DNA of 64,000 bases from Alisma plantago-aquatica (Eukaryota > Streptophyta > Magnoliopsida > Alismatales > Alismataceae). The stretch spans positions 1,345,847,050-1,345,911,049 of the forward strand of contig OY856411.1 in assembly GCA_963693085.1 (NCBI GenBank). The letters are read 5' to 3'. This document shows, one piece after another, positions 12,487-23,036 of this stretch (position 1 is its first letter; the number at the start of each line of letters is the position of its first letter). A model generated the notes under the pieces. The model saw only the letters and a program-made list of their open reading frames with translations, ran no database searches and was not told the origin of the DNA. Made by a program: the position numbers and the translations under genes.

Positions 12487-15400
12487 CTAAAATTGTGATC
12501 TTTTATCAATTAACAATCCTTCATTGTGATCTCCGCGCACATATAAGTCATCATTAGCTTCAATATTTTGTGGAGTTGGCAACCCAACTGAGAATGGACT
12601 GGAGTCATCATACTTATCATAGTACTCTTCTTCATCTATAGGATCTTCAATGAATTGTCTTTTACCATGAAGAACAACCGACCATTTATCATTCGTAGGA
12701 TCATCGATATAGAATATTTGTTTCGACTGTGATGCCAATATGAATGGTTCACCCTTCTCGCCAATCTTTTCAAAGTTCACCAAAGTGAAACCCAATTCAT
12801 CCACTATAACTCCTTTGGTGATATCAACCCAATTACATTTAAAGAGCAGAATTTTGAAATCTATGTAGTCAAACTCCCAAATGTCCTCAATGACACCGTA
12901 ATATGACATTTTAGCTTCACGTGGACTCTTATCCTTTGCACTTGCAAAGTACATAGTCGACGCTTGAAGAGTGACCCCACTATTTTGGACGACACTCTTA
13001 TCATCTTGGCACTTTGTGTAATATGTGAATCCATTAATGTCAAACCCTTCATAAGACATAACATTCGGTTTTGGTTTAAAGGCAAGGCATTTGATAGTTT
13101 CTGTAATATCATTTGGTGTTTGAGATAGTTGATGTAGGACTTTATCTTCAAACCACTTAGTAAAAGCCTTATTATACTCTCTAGAAAGCCACATTGAACT
13201 TGCTCGAGGATGTTGTCTCTTTATGAAATTGGTATGTTCCTCGATATAAATACTCACTTCGTCCATATTGTGTAAAATATACAAGTGAGCTTGTTCCAAC
13301 TGCTCACGGCTGATTACTTTCACCCGTGATCCCGTAATTCCTTTGCCCTCCTCAATATTCTTGTCATTATCAGGAGTGTCATTACCACTGAGAAAGTCAT
13401 TGCAAAAATCCATAACCTCTCTCGCCACATAACCTTCAATAATACTCCCTTCAGGCTGATAACGGTTTCAAACATCACCTTTAAAAACGCTCATGTATCA
13501 TTTAAAGGGATACATCCAATGCAAGAAACTTGGTCCCAACATTTTCACTTCCCTAGTCAAGTGGACAACAAGATGTACCATGATATCAAAGAACGAAGGA
13601 GGGAAATACATCTCAAACTGACATAGGGTAACAACCACTTCTCTTTGCAAATTATCGAGAGTATCAGGGTCAATAACTTTACTGCATAGACTGTTGAAAA
13701 AGAAACAAAGTCTGGTAATTGCAAACCTTACATGCTTCGACAATATAGATCGAATTGCCACGGGTAATATTTGTTGCATTAGAGTGTGACAATCATGAGA
13801 TTTAAGACCTATCAACTTCAGATCTTTCATTGATACCAATCTACGGATGTTGGATGAGTAACCATGTGGCACCTTAACATTTACCAAGCATTCACAAAAA
13901 GTTTTCTTCTCCTTTCTAGACAACGTGTAACAAGCGGGAGGTAAGTATGTTCTTTTACTACCCATTTCACGTAATTCTGTTAATTCTGACCTTATTCCCA
14001 TTTCACGTAGGTCCAGTCTGAATTTTATCCCATCTTTAGTCTTACCTGGTATATTTAACAGAGTACCAATGATGCTATCACATACATTTTTCTCAACGTG
14101 CATTACATCGATACAATGCCTGACTGTCAAAGAACTCCAATAAGGAAGATCCCAAAATATTGACTTCTTCTTGAATGAAGAATTGTCACTCCGTGTGGCC
14201 ATACTACATTGTGATTTCTTACCAAATTCATTGACAATGTCTTTTACTCTTTCATAAACAACATCCCCTGGTATAGGTTTAGGTGCACTCCGTTCATCAT
14301 TCCATCCATTTAATGCTTTGCGCTTCCTACGATATGGATGGAATTTTGAAAGAAACCTTCGATGACCAAGATATACAGTCTTGCCGCCATGTTTTAGTCT
14401 TATTGAATCAGTGTTTTCTTCACATATAGGACACGCTTTAGCTCCTTTGACACTATATCCAGACAAATTCCCATATGCTGGAAAGTCATTAATAGTGCAA
14501 AACAACATAGCATGCAAACGAAATGTCTCTCTTGCTGAAGCATCATAGGTCATCACACCTTCAGCCCAAAGTTTCTTTAAGTCATCAATCAAAGGTTCAA
14601 GATAAACATCGATATCATTTCCGGGTTGTTTAGGGCCCGATATCAACAATGACAACATAACGTACTTATTTTTCATACACATCCAGGGAGGAAGATTGTA
14701 TATAACAAGCATGACTGGCCAAGTGCTATGTTGTCTGCTCAATGTCCCGTACGGATTCATCCCATCTGTACAAAGCCCAAGTCTTAGATTCCTATCTTCT
14801 TCACCAAATTTGGGGTACAATAGATCAATCTTCTTCCACTGTGGGGAATCAGACGCATGTCGCAGGATCCCATCATTATTTTTCTTAACATCTGCATGCC
14901 ACCTCAAATTCTTCGCATCTTTCGGATTTGCAAACAAGCGTTGAAACCGTGATATTATAGGTAGATACCACAACACCTTGGCAGGAGAACCAGTTTTGGA
15001 CTCCCCCAAAGTCATCAATTTATACCGTGACGCACCACATTTTGGACAATCTTTCAAATCTACATAGTCCTTTTGAAATAATACACAATCATTCGGGCAT
15101 GCGTGTATCTTCTTGGCCTCCATTCCCATTGGGCACAACATTTTCTTTACCTGGTATGTTGAGATTGGCAGCTTGTTTCCTTCAGGAAGCATTTCTTTCA
15201 ACAAAGTCAACAATTCAGTGAAGCTTTTGTCGCTCCATTTATTGTTAGCTTTCAACTTATACAATCGCAACACAGCGCTAAGCTTCGTAAACTTAGCACA
15301 GCCTGTGTATAACGGTATCTCAACATCATGCACAATGTTTCTAAAGATAGGAGGTGGATCGGTGTGCTCTACCCTACAACTATCCATCATCGCATCAACG

Positions 15401-15735
15401 ATGTCTGCTGGAACTGGTTCGTTCACATTTACGTCATCGGAGGCAATTTCTTCTTCCACCCAAGCACTGCTATTGACATCTACTGGTTTCGATTTTGAAA
15501 TCTCTCCATGCCAGTGCCATTCTGTATAGCCTTGTACAATCCCGTTGCACATGACATGACTTTTGATTTCCTCACCAGTGTGGACTTTCAAGTTGTTACC
15601 GCAATGCCTACATGGACAGTAGAACCTATCTGTAGGTTTTTTCCTATGTTCCTCGGCAAATCTAATAAACTGATCAAGACTAGATATAAACTCTGGGGTG
15701 CAACGATTACGAATGGACATCCATGATCTATCCAT
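12487..15735 (-). pseudogene. CACTA-I TNP2-type transposase with DUF4216 tail
   Basis: The element-encoded DDE-type transposase that would cut at the CACTA ends. The start codon at 15735 is the MDRSWM start typical of the family. Residues 1-80 are a Transposase-associated domain (CPCRHC, WHWHGE). Transposase_21 follows with DGMNPYG (near 320), NDFPAYGNLSGYSVKG (near 417) and CIDVMHVEKNVCD (near 540). Next come DUF4218 (KSHDCHTLMQQILP, near 640-745) and DUF4216 (YEGFDINGFTYY, FKCNWVD). The frame is open for 1083 codons except for two TGA codons at 13498-13500 and 13468-13470, both where the family has arginine. An acidic stretch ends the frame at 12487. Apart from those stops it is nearly complete, much better preserved than the CACTA-II copy. 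Confidence 0.93.
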
Positions 15736-15829
15736 TCAATGATCAGAGAAAACAAGTATATATTAGGAAACAAGTATATATTAGGAAAAGATTAGGGTAT
15801 ACACTTACATCCTACCTAAGTGTATAATG

Positions 15830-16600
15830 TGATGTCATTCTTATATATAATAAATGTGTACCACCTATCCCATCCTTGAACACCTAATCTCACTAGTAAG
15901 TGTATAATGTGTATTGGGTTTTCAAGAAAATTTTGGCAGCATTTCCCCGCTGTTCTCTAAGTACATATGTACTTAGAAAACAAATGGGGAAATGCTACCA
16001 AAATTTTCTCGAAAACCCAATACACATTATACACTTACATCCTAAGTGAGATTAGGTGTTCAAGAATAGTCCCAAACTGGGGACTATCCAAGATTTACTC
16101 CTAATGAGTAAATCTTGGACGGGTTTCTAGGCCAACAAACACAATAATAGATATCTACAATGAAGCCGGACTCCATACAAACAGTATATAATTTAGTGAT
16201 TGTTCATTCTAATTTATACCAATGTACAAGTAATATAAAGAACAATGATTGTTCACATTCTATGCCAACAAACACATGTGATGTCATTCTTATATATAAT
16301 AAATGTGTACCACCTATCCCATCCTTGAACACCTAATCTCACTAGTAAGTGTATAATGTGTATTGGGTTTTCAAGAAAATTCCGACAGCATTTCCCCGCT
16401 GTTCTCGAAGTACATATGTACTTAGAGAACAAACGGGGAAATGCTACCAAAATTTTCTCGAAAACCCAATACACATTATACACTTACATCCTAAGTGAGA
16501 TTAGGTGTTCAAGAACAGTCCCAAACTGGGGACTATCCAAGATTTACTCCTAATGAGTAAATCTTGGATGGCTTTCTAGGCCAACAAACACAATAATAGA
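15830..16600. repeat. Two tandem copies of a palindromic cassette upstream of TNP2 (CACTA-I)
   Basis: A 449-bp direct duplication. Each copy has a 188-bp inverted repeat (15876-16063 and 16325-16512) from TTGAACACCTAATCTCAC to GTGAGATTAGGTGTTCAA, centred on AGTACATATGTACT. Two small hairpins follow: AGTCCCAAACTGGGGACT, and CCAAGATTTACTC paired with GAGTAAATCTTGG. CACTA-II has one copy at the same place. It lies just upstream of the transposase start codon, between it and the GC-rich leader, so it would be in a leader or first intron. Its function is unknown; regulation is an inference from conserved position. Confidence 0.85.
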
Positions 16601-16609
16601 TATGTACAT

Positions 16610-17280
16610 GTTAGGGTTTCATCACAATTGATGTTAGGGTTTCATCAATGTTAGGGTTTAATCAAATCAAATTAGGATGCTAGAATGGACAAGTTTAAAT
16701 CAAATTAGGATTTAAATTAGGGTTCCAATAGGATTCAATTTAATTAATTTTTATGTGAAAGATGTAATATTATAATACATACAATGGCAATGAAATGAAA
16801 CCCTAATTGTATTGGAACTCATAAAAGGATGTCTCAAAGGTTGAATCTAATATATGCATCCTAAAAAAGGTATCACACCACAAATGTGCATTTCAATAAT
16901 CATATTTTATTTCCTTCCAATTAGTGTGGGTGCCAAGTTTGGAATTGTTTTCTAATCATGGGTCCCTTAATTTTATTTAGGATAGAAGATAAAATCAAGG
17001 ATATCAAATAGTATAAGGCGCACCCCCAAAAGTAAAAAAATGGATTTATATTATGCATCATACCTTGGTTGCTGATTTTGTTTTGATGCACGACAAATAG
17101 TTACCATTGGGTCTTGGTCCACGGGAGGATAATCTATCTTCTACCTATTTAGAATGCTTCCTTGTGTGCACATCCACATAGTATATGTGTCTAAATTGAC
17201 ATTCTCCTATTTAGAATGTTTCATTCATAAACACATATGTGTTCTTGAGTTTTGGGATTCTAATTATAGCCAATTTAAAT
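16610..17280. other. CACTA-I leader/intron sequence, no gene seen
   Basis: AT-rich and non-coding, between the cassette and the GC-rich leader. It has a few TTAGGGTTT motifs near 16610-16650 and no recognised domain on either strand. Confidence 0.5.
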
Positions 17281-17284
17281 CATG

Positions 17285-17880
17285 TTATGGAGGAGGGGAG
17301 CACTGACTGTGGCAGAGGAAGGGCTTGATGCTAGTACAGCAGAGGGGAGCACTGACTGTGGCAGCTAGATTCTTCCCTGATAGGAGGAGGGGTGAGAGGG
17401 TTTCTATGAGAAGCTGTGGTGGAAGAAAGAGGGAAGCTATGGAGGAAGGTCAGACGAGGGGAGGACCTAGAGGCGATGGAGAGATAGATAACAAATTAGC
17501 GACATGGCAAAAAAGAAAGGCAGAAGGTGCTATGGCTAATACCTTGTGAGCAGCGGAGGCAAGGAAGAAGACCACGCCGCAGTAGGGCGTGAGAAAGGAG
17601 ACGCAGAGCAGCAGCAAGGAGGAAGGAGCGGGCGGCGGCGACGGCGGCGACGCAGCAGGAGCAGGAGCAGGATCGTCGGCGGCGCGGAGCCGGTGTTGTC
17701 GTGGAGGCTAGAGAAGCGGTTGCGGCGGCGCGGAGGCGGAGCTGTCGTGGAGGCTGGAGAAGGCGGCGTGACGGTGATGCGGCAGCGCTGTCGTGGAGGC
17801 TGGAGAAACTGATTGCAGCGGCGGAGGGTAGGGCGGCGACAACAGCAAAGAAAGGGGGAAATTCTCGCAATGAAACAGAA
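17285..17880 (-). promoter_or_regulatory. GC-rich leader of CACTA-I (candidate Spm-DCR analogue)
   Basis: A sharp GC- and CpG-rich island inside otherwise AT-rich DNA, about 0.5-0.8 kb from the 5' end of the element, with repeated GTCGTGGAGGCT units near 17700-17800. The flank at 17289-17365 holds a duplicated GGGGAGCACTGACTGTGGCAG. Maize Spm has a GC-rich first exon, the downstream control region, whose methylation sets the element's epigenetic state. Position and composition here match that idea, and CACTA-II has a similar block. Long frames through it (alanine/arginine-rich) are composition artefacts. Captured host DNA is an alternative. Confidence 0.5.
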
Positions 17881-17924
17881 GAAAGGGGAAGAGTCGGGCG
17901 ATCGCGGGATATAAAGTTCCCAAA

Positions 17925-18345
17925 TAGCGTCGGTTGTTTAAAACAATCGACGCCTAAACATCTTTAGCGTCGGTTGTTTGAAACAACTGACGTCCAATTG
18001 GACGATATTTTCACGAAATTATTTGGCGGGAACCACTTTCAGCGTCGGTTATGAAAGGATCACCGACGCTGAAAAGGACACTTTTCGCGCAAATTTCTAT
18101 CGCACACAGGCGTCGGTTTTTTATCTACATAACTGACGCTGAAAGTGACACTATTTTTTTCGCTCGAAAATTGGATTTCGCGGGTGACTTTAGGCGTCGG
18201 TTTGTTATAAATAACTGACGCTGAATACAAAGCGGTACCCGTGTCTGGCTGGTCTTCGAATATAGACGTCGGTTTGTCTAAATAACCGACGCCTTATATT
18301 ATAGGCGTCGGTTTTCCTTAATAACCGACGCCCAGAAAAGCGACA
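17925..18345. repeat. 5' subterminal repeats of CACTA-I
   Basis: Repeated GCGTCGGTT and complementary AACCGACGC motifs, several paired as hairpins, up to the right terminus at 18369. They mirror the repeats at the other end and are the likely binding sites for the element's TnpA-like protein. Confidence 0.85.
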
Positions 18346-18383
18346 CTGAATGCTATTTCTGTAGTAGTGCCTCATCATACCAT

Positions 18384-18870
18384 TGCATAGGGCTTCACAT
18401 GGCATCACCCTCAATTAGAATTTCACATGGCATCACCCTCAATTAGGGTTTCACATGGCATCACCCTCAATTAGGGTTTCACATGACATCACCCTCAATT
18501 AGGGTTTCACATGGCATCACCCTCAATTAGCATTTCGCATGGCATCACCCCCAATTAGGGTTTCACATGGCATCACCCCCAATTAGGGTTTCACATGGCA
18601 TCACCCTCAATTAGGATTTCACATGGCATCACCCTCAATTAGGATTTCACATGGCATCACCCTCAATTAGGCTTTCACATGGCATCACCCTCAATTAGGG
18701 TTTCACATGGCATCACCCTCAATTAGGATTTCACATGACATCACCCTCAATTAGGGTTTCACATGGCATCACCCTCAATTAGGGTTTCACATGGCATCAC
18801 CTTCAATTAGGGTTTCACATGGCATCACCCTCAATTAGGGTTTCACATGGCATCACCCTCAATTAGGGTT
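18384..18870. repeat. 28-bp telo-box tandem array in the 3' LTR of element A
   Basis: About 17 near-identical 28-bp units, each containing CACATGGCATCACCCTCAAT followed by TAGGGTTT. Read along the element (minus strand), each unit carries AAACCCTAA, the plant telo-box; a few units are mutated at it (AGGATTT, AGCATTT). The matching array in the other LTR has about 11 units. Confidence 0.9.
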
Positions 18871-19319
18871 GAATTTTTACCCTAGATTAGGGTTAATGAT
18901 CATCAATCTTCTTAATTAGGGTTTCATGATCACTTCATCAAAGATCATACCCTAAAATCTTAATTTATTCATATTGAAAGTGTTTGAGGCTTATCCATTA
19001 CATGATTATCCTACATGTATGGATTCCTCTCTCTCTCTCATCCTCTCTAGGATGTTGACTATGTCAAACTTGGATAAATTAGATCAAACAACCCTTCAAT
19101 TAAATACATTCAATTAGGGTTGACATAGTGTATGGAAATATTGCTTACTTATGCTTCAGGGATTTCCTCATCTCGGGTTACCAATTACTTAGTACCTTAA
19201 AGGTACAACCCTAGTTATTATCTTTGAGATAAATTAGTAACAACCATAGGGGCATTTTATCTTTCATCACCTTAGGTTTCCAATTGACTTAATCACATTG
19301 GAATATCCCAAACGTTCTT

Positions 19320-20310
19320 GATCATTGATGCTCCAAATGGTTTGAAACTGTTTAAGCAAAACAATAATGAAACCGTATGGACAATTTACACTTGAAACCA
19401 CTTGGGTCTCCAAACGGTTTGAGACCATTTGGTCTCAAACAGTCTTGAGACCATTTAATCCCAAACGGTCTTGAGACTGTTTGGACTCAGGCGGTCTTAA
19501 GGTCGTTTGGTCCAAACTCTCCCAAAACCGAATGGACCAAAAAGGTCTTCCATCACTTTATCAATTCAGGATTTCAATCATTAAACCATCTATCAATTGA
19601 GCCACTAATTTATTCTTCAATTGGACCATTGAATCACCCTTCAATTGGACCTTCAATTAGGGTTTTGAACCCATTTGAACTAGGGTTTATAATCAAGAAA
19701 CCATCAATTATGGTTTTGAAATCGAGGAACCGTCAATGGTTGACATTGTGGAACTAGTCCAATTGAAATCATTGAATCATCATCAAACCATGACATGACC
19801 TGACCTCAAACAGTCTTGAGGTCATTTGGATGACCTCCAAATAGTCTTGAGATCATTTGACTCAAACCTTTAATGAAATTTGTGAAAATCAATTAGGGTT
19901 TGTATCATTGAATCGATCATCAATTTAGATATTGATTGTATTTCAATTTGGTATCACTAGATCTTCAACCATCCAATCATACATCATCATAGACTTTCAA
20001 ACGGTCTTGGTTGACCTCCAAACAGTCTTGAGACCATTTGGGTGACCTCCAAACAGTCTTGAGACCGTTTGGGTTAGTCAACCCAAAGAATAAATCAATC
20101 AATTTAGAATTTCAGCACTCAGCCCGATTAGGGTTTCTAATTGGAGGATTGTCCATATATTGAATTAATCAATTGGTTCCATTAGATCATCATCCAACAT
20201 GTACTAGGGTTCTAAGCTCAAATGGTCAACCCATCCAAACGGTTTGGGATCCAAATCTCCAAACGGTTTGGTGAAACCGTTTGGACCAAGGTCTTGAAAC
20301 CGTTTGCAAT
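19320..20310. repeat. AAACGGT/ACCGTTT hairpin region, 3' LTR of element A
   Basis: Dense copies of CCAAACGGT and ACCGTTTGG, commonly arranged as CAAACGGTCT, a TG spacer, then AGACCGTTTG, which makes a hairpin with 10-bp arms. Many copies have decayed by C-to-T or G-to-A changes (AAATGGT, ACCATTT). The same region is found in the other LTR and in solo LTR D. Confidence 0.8.
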
Positions 20311-21703
20311 AGAAACTTGTTGAAATGTGTGCCTAGGATGATGTCATCATCATCTACATTCATTCATTCAAATTCTACTACCATTTTCATGGTAAATACA
20401 TCAATGGATCAAGGGAATTTTGAGTAGAACAAAATGATCAACAATTAATGGAGAATTGAATGCAATAACAACATTTAAGGGTTTAAGTTATATAACCCGC
20501 CTCCAATTGAGCTTCAAAGCTCCAAGATCCACGTCTTTAATGGTGTAATAAGCTTTATCAACTATCCCAAGCTCGTCCTCAAGCTTTTGAGTGAAAAGAA
20601 ATGGCTAGGATAGAAGATTGCATGGAGAAAAGAAGAAATCCATCATTTATTTTCAATTTCCACCATGAAATCATGGTGAAAGAAGGTCAAGAAGCTTACC
20701 AACAGGTTGGGGGTCGTCCTCCTGTTTATCCAAGATCCCTTGGTCATTTTTGCAATCAATAAGTGAAAAGGGGTTTCGAAATTACCCTTTCAACTCATGG
20801 ATAAAGGAGCATATATGCATTTTATTAAAAATTCATTTTAGGAGAGAGAAAGTAGGGATTATCTCCTCCATTTCCTTGCCTCTTTCCCCCTTCCCTTCCT
20901 TGGTTACGAGGCTATATCCTTTGCCTCTTATTCCTCAATTATCCATGATTTAAATAAAAGAAAATTAAGCACCTTAACCCTTATAATAATAATATCCTAA
21001 AGTTAGTGGATAATTCTTTTTCTTTTAATAATGTGAGTGAGTTATCCACTTCCTTTAGATATTTTCGTGCATTTGCAAGGCACATGGTAGTCCATTCTTT
21101 TGCAAAATCATCCCTCACCTTTTGGTTAAAGGGATCTTCAATTAATATATTTATTTTTGCATTATTATTGAAGTAAAGTTCCAATTATGCTTAAATCTTG
21201 GTTATTTTAATATCAAGATTCTCTCTCCTCCAAAGTGATTCAAATGATATGTCTCTCTCATTTTCTTTGCTCTAAATGATGCCAAGAAACATTAGGGACT
21301 ATTTTGAAGTGGTAATTTTCATATTGAACTCTGGGTTTTGGGTAATTTGCACATTACACCAAAACTAGGTTTTAATGCACAAACATTGCTTTATCAGCTC
21401 TTTCTTGGTACTCAGGCTACCACAAGACATACCTCTGCATCATCTTCATTCTCGTGATATGTTAACACATGAGGAACATCTTATCATGTACCATTTGCAA
21501 TTTAACCCCTCAACTTGGGTAATTTGCACTTTAGTCCAAAATAGACAAAACATTATTTCAACAATGTTCAAAAAGGACTAAAATTGAAACATAAGTTCCT
21601 CTTGAGACTTAATTACTTTTCAAAAGATGATATCAAGAATATAATTATCTTTCTTAAACAAAACACCTAGGGTTAAGGCATAACACGGGTCAGGGATGTT
21701 ACA

Positions 21704-21760
21704 AGTTATAAAACCCTAACAAGGATTTTGTCCCCGAAATCCCAGATAAAGGGAGACAGA
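21704..21760 (-). other. 3' end of the element A interior (polypurine region)
   Basis: Immediately inside the 3' LTR. On the minus strand it contains GGGATTTCGGGGACAAAATC and CTTGTTAGGG. The same GGGGACAAAAT...CTT.TTA block precedes the 3' LTR of element B (52509-52530), so it is probably the relic of the pol end and polypurine tract of a shared parent. The tract itself is poorly preserved. Confidence 0.5.
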
Positions 21761-23036
21761 TATTATTCATATATCATGTCATCAAGTCTTCACATAACAT
21801 CTCAATGTCATGTTTATGCAAGGCATAAACCCCTAACATATTATGTCCATGCTATATTATATAACCAATCTGATTCCACAGTTAACCATTCTAGGTGGTC
21901 AACATGAATTGTCTGATACCAGAATTCCTTACCTTGGTATCCATCATATGTGCTGAAAACATATTACATTTTCATCTTTCTTTCATTCTGGGACATTTCT
22001 TGTTATACATATCTTTTTCTTGGAACCCAAGTCCAAGACAAATGGATACTCTTCTAAGTATCCATCAAATAAATAATTTTAATTTATGCACACCAAGTAT
22101 CCTAAGACCCACTTGATTGCCATGTCCCTAAATGAAAAGAAAACAAAGGATCATATTCCTCTTATCACCATATTATTATCTAGGGTTGTTTATTCATGAG
22201 AAGAGATTATCATCTCCTCTAAACATTACATGAACCTTCTATTGTTCATGAATTATTTATTCTTATTTCTTTCTTGGTTCCTTGCCATCAGCATAGGAAT
22301 CATATGGATGATTACTTGTCATCATTTCTTAATATCATTTTCACCATGATTACTAGATATAGGTATTCAAACCTTTAGTTCATCACTGATTATTGTTATC
22401 TTCCATCAGGTAACTATTACCTCTAGGTCTTCAGACCAGGGTATACATTATACTAAACATCTTCTTTTGTTTATAAATTGATTTATAATTAAATCAAATT
22501 CCTTCATATATCAATTATAATGTGGTAGAAATATCCATGCCACATCTCCTACTTTTTTCTTTATATTGTTTTAGAATGATTACTTGATCAGAGTAATAAA
22601 AAAAATAACAATCTAGGTATGTCATACTTACCCTGTCTTCAATAAATGAATACATGGTCAGGGTATTCAAGAACTGAAATTAGGTAGTATGTATTTGTTT
22701 TATATTATGTTTCATATTCTTAACATCTCTTTAACTTTCACTACTTAGTATCTCAGATTTTCTCTGAGTGTTTCTTTTACATCTTTTCCCTTTCTACATG
22801 AAAAGAGAAATTTTCAAACATATAAGAGAATATTGGACTGAACATAAGTTTTCATCCTTCTTATCTCTTCCCCATATCCTTAAAGGATTATACATATGAC
22901 TAAACAACAACTACCTTTCTTATAGTAGGGAACAGAAGATAACTCAAAATAGAAAGTTCTATCTTGACAAGTCTACCTTTTACAAGTTATCTAGCATCTT
23001 ATCTGACCCAAAACATGGAGTCAGTTGTTATGTGTT
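21761..23036. other. Element A interior, non-coding part
   Basis: AT-rich stretch between gag and the 3' LTR, in the place where pol would be in an autonomous relative. I find no protease, reverse transcriptase, RNase H or integrase motif on either strand. Confidence 0.6.

Larger units (their letters stand above)
8395..18369 (-). mobile_element. CACTA-I (En/Spm superfamily) transposon
   Basis: A 9975-bp element with termini CACTACTACAGAAA at the left and its exact complement TTTCTGTAGTAGTG at the right. The 3-bp target duplication CCT lies at 8392-8394 and 18370-18372. The empty site is present in this window: the other LTR of element A reads GGCTCCTCATCAT without an insertion (near 26845). 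The genes are on the minus strand, so the right end is the 5' end. It carries subterminal GGCGTCGGTT-type repeats at both ends, a GC-rich leader, a duplicated inverted-repeat cassette, a TNP2-type transposase and a second multi-exon gene. The terminal sequences look intact, so mobilisation in trans is conceivable. Confidence 0.96.
6101..21703 (-). repeat. 3' LTR of element A, split by CACTA-I
   Basis: Co-linear with 24262-30050 over its length except for the CACTA-I insertion at 8395-18369. The edges are TGTGGTGAAG on the left and GGGATGTTACA on the right (complement of the canonical TG...CA). It contains a 37-bp tandem array, a 28-bp telo-box array and an AAACGGT/ACCGTTT hairpin region. Short reading frames inside it are repeat artefacts. 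The LTRs differ by many substitutions and by array length, so the insertion is not recent. Confidence 0.9.

Noticed and set aside
15113..15529. Plus-strand ORFs opposite the CACTA-I transposase
   Set aside because: They are complementary-strand shadows of the well-matched TNP2 frame.
17325..17967. Alanine/arginine-rich proteins on both strands
   Set aside because: They overlap on several frames of a GC-rich block inside CACTA-I with no domain; composition explains them.
18384..18870. CRISPR-like array of regular 28-bp repeats
   Set aside because: The units are contiguous with no unique spacers, lie in a plant LTR, and vary in number between sister LTRs; this is an ordinary tandem repeat.
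19029..19050. CT microsatellite as a regulatory GAGA element
   Set aside because: Short CT run also in the other LTR (27333) and in D (55035); too generic to assign a function.
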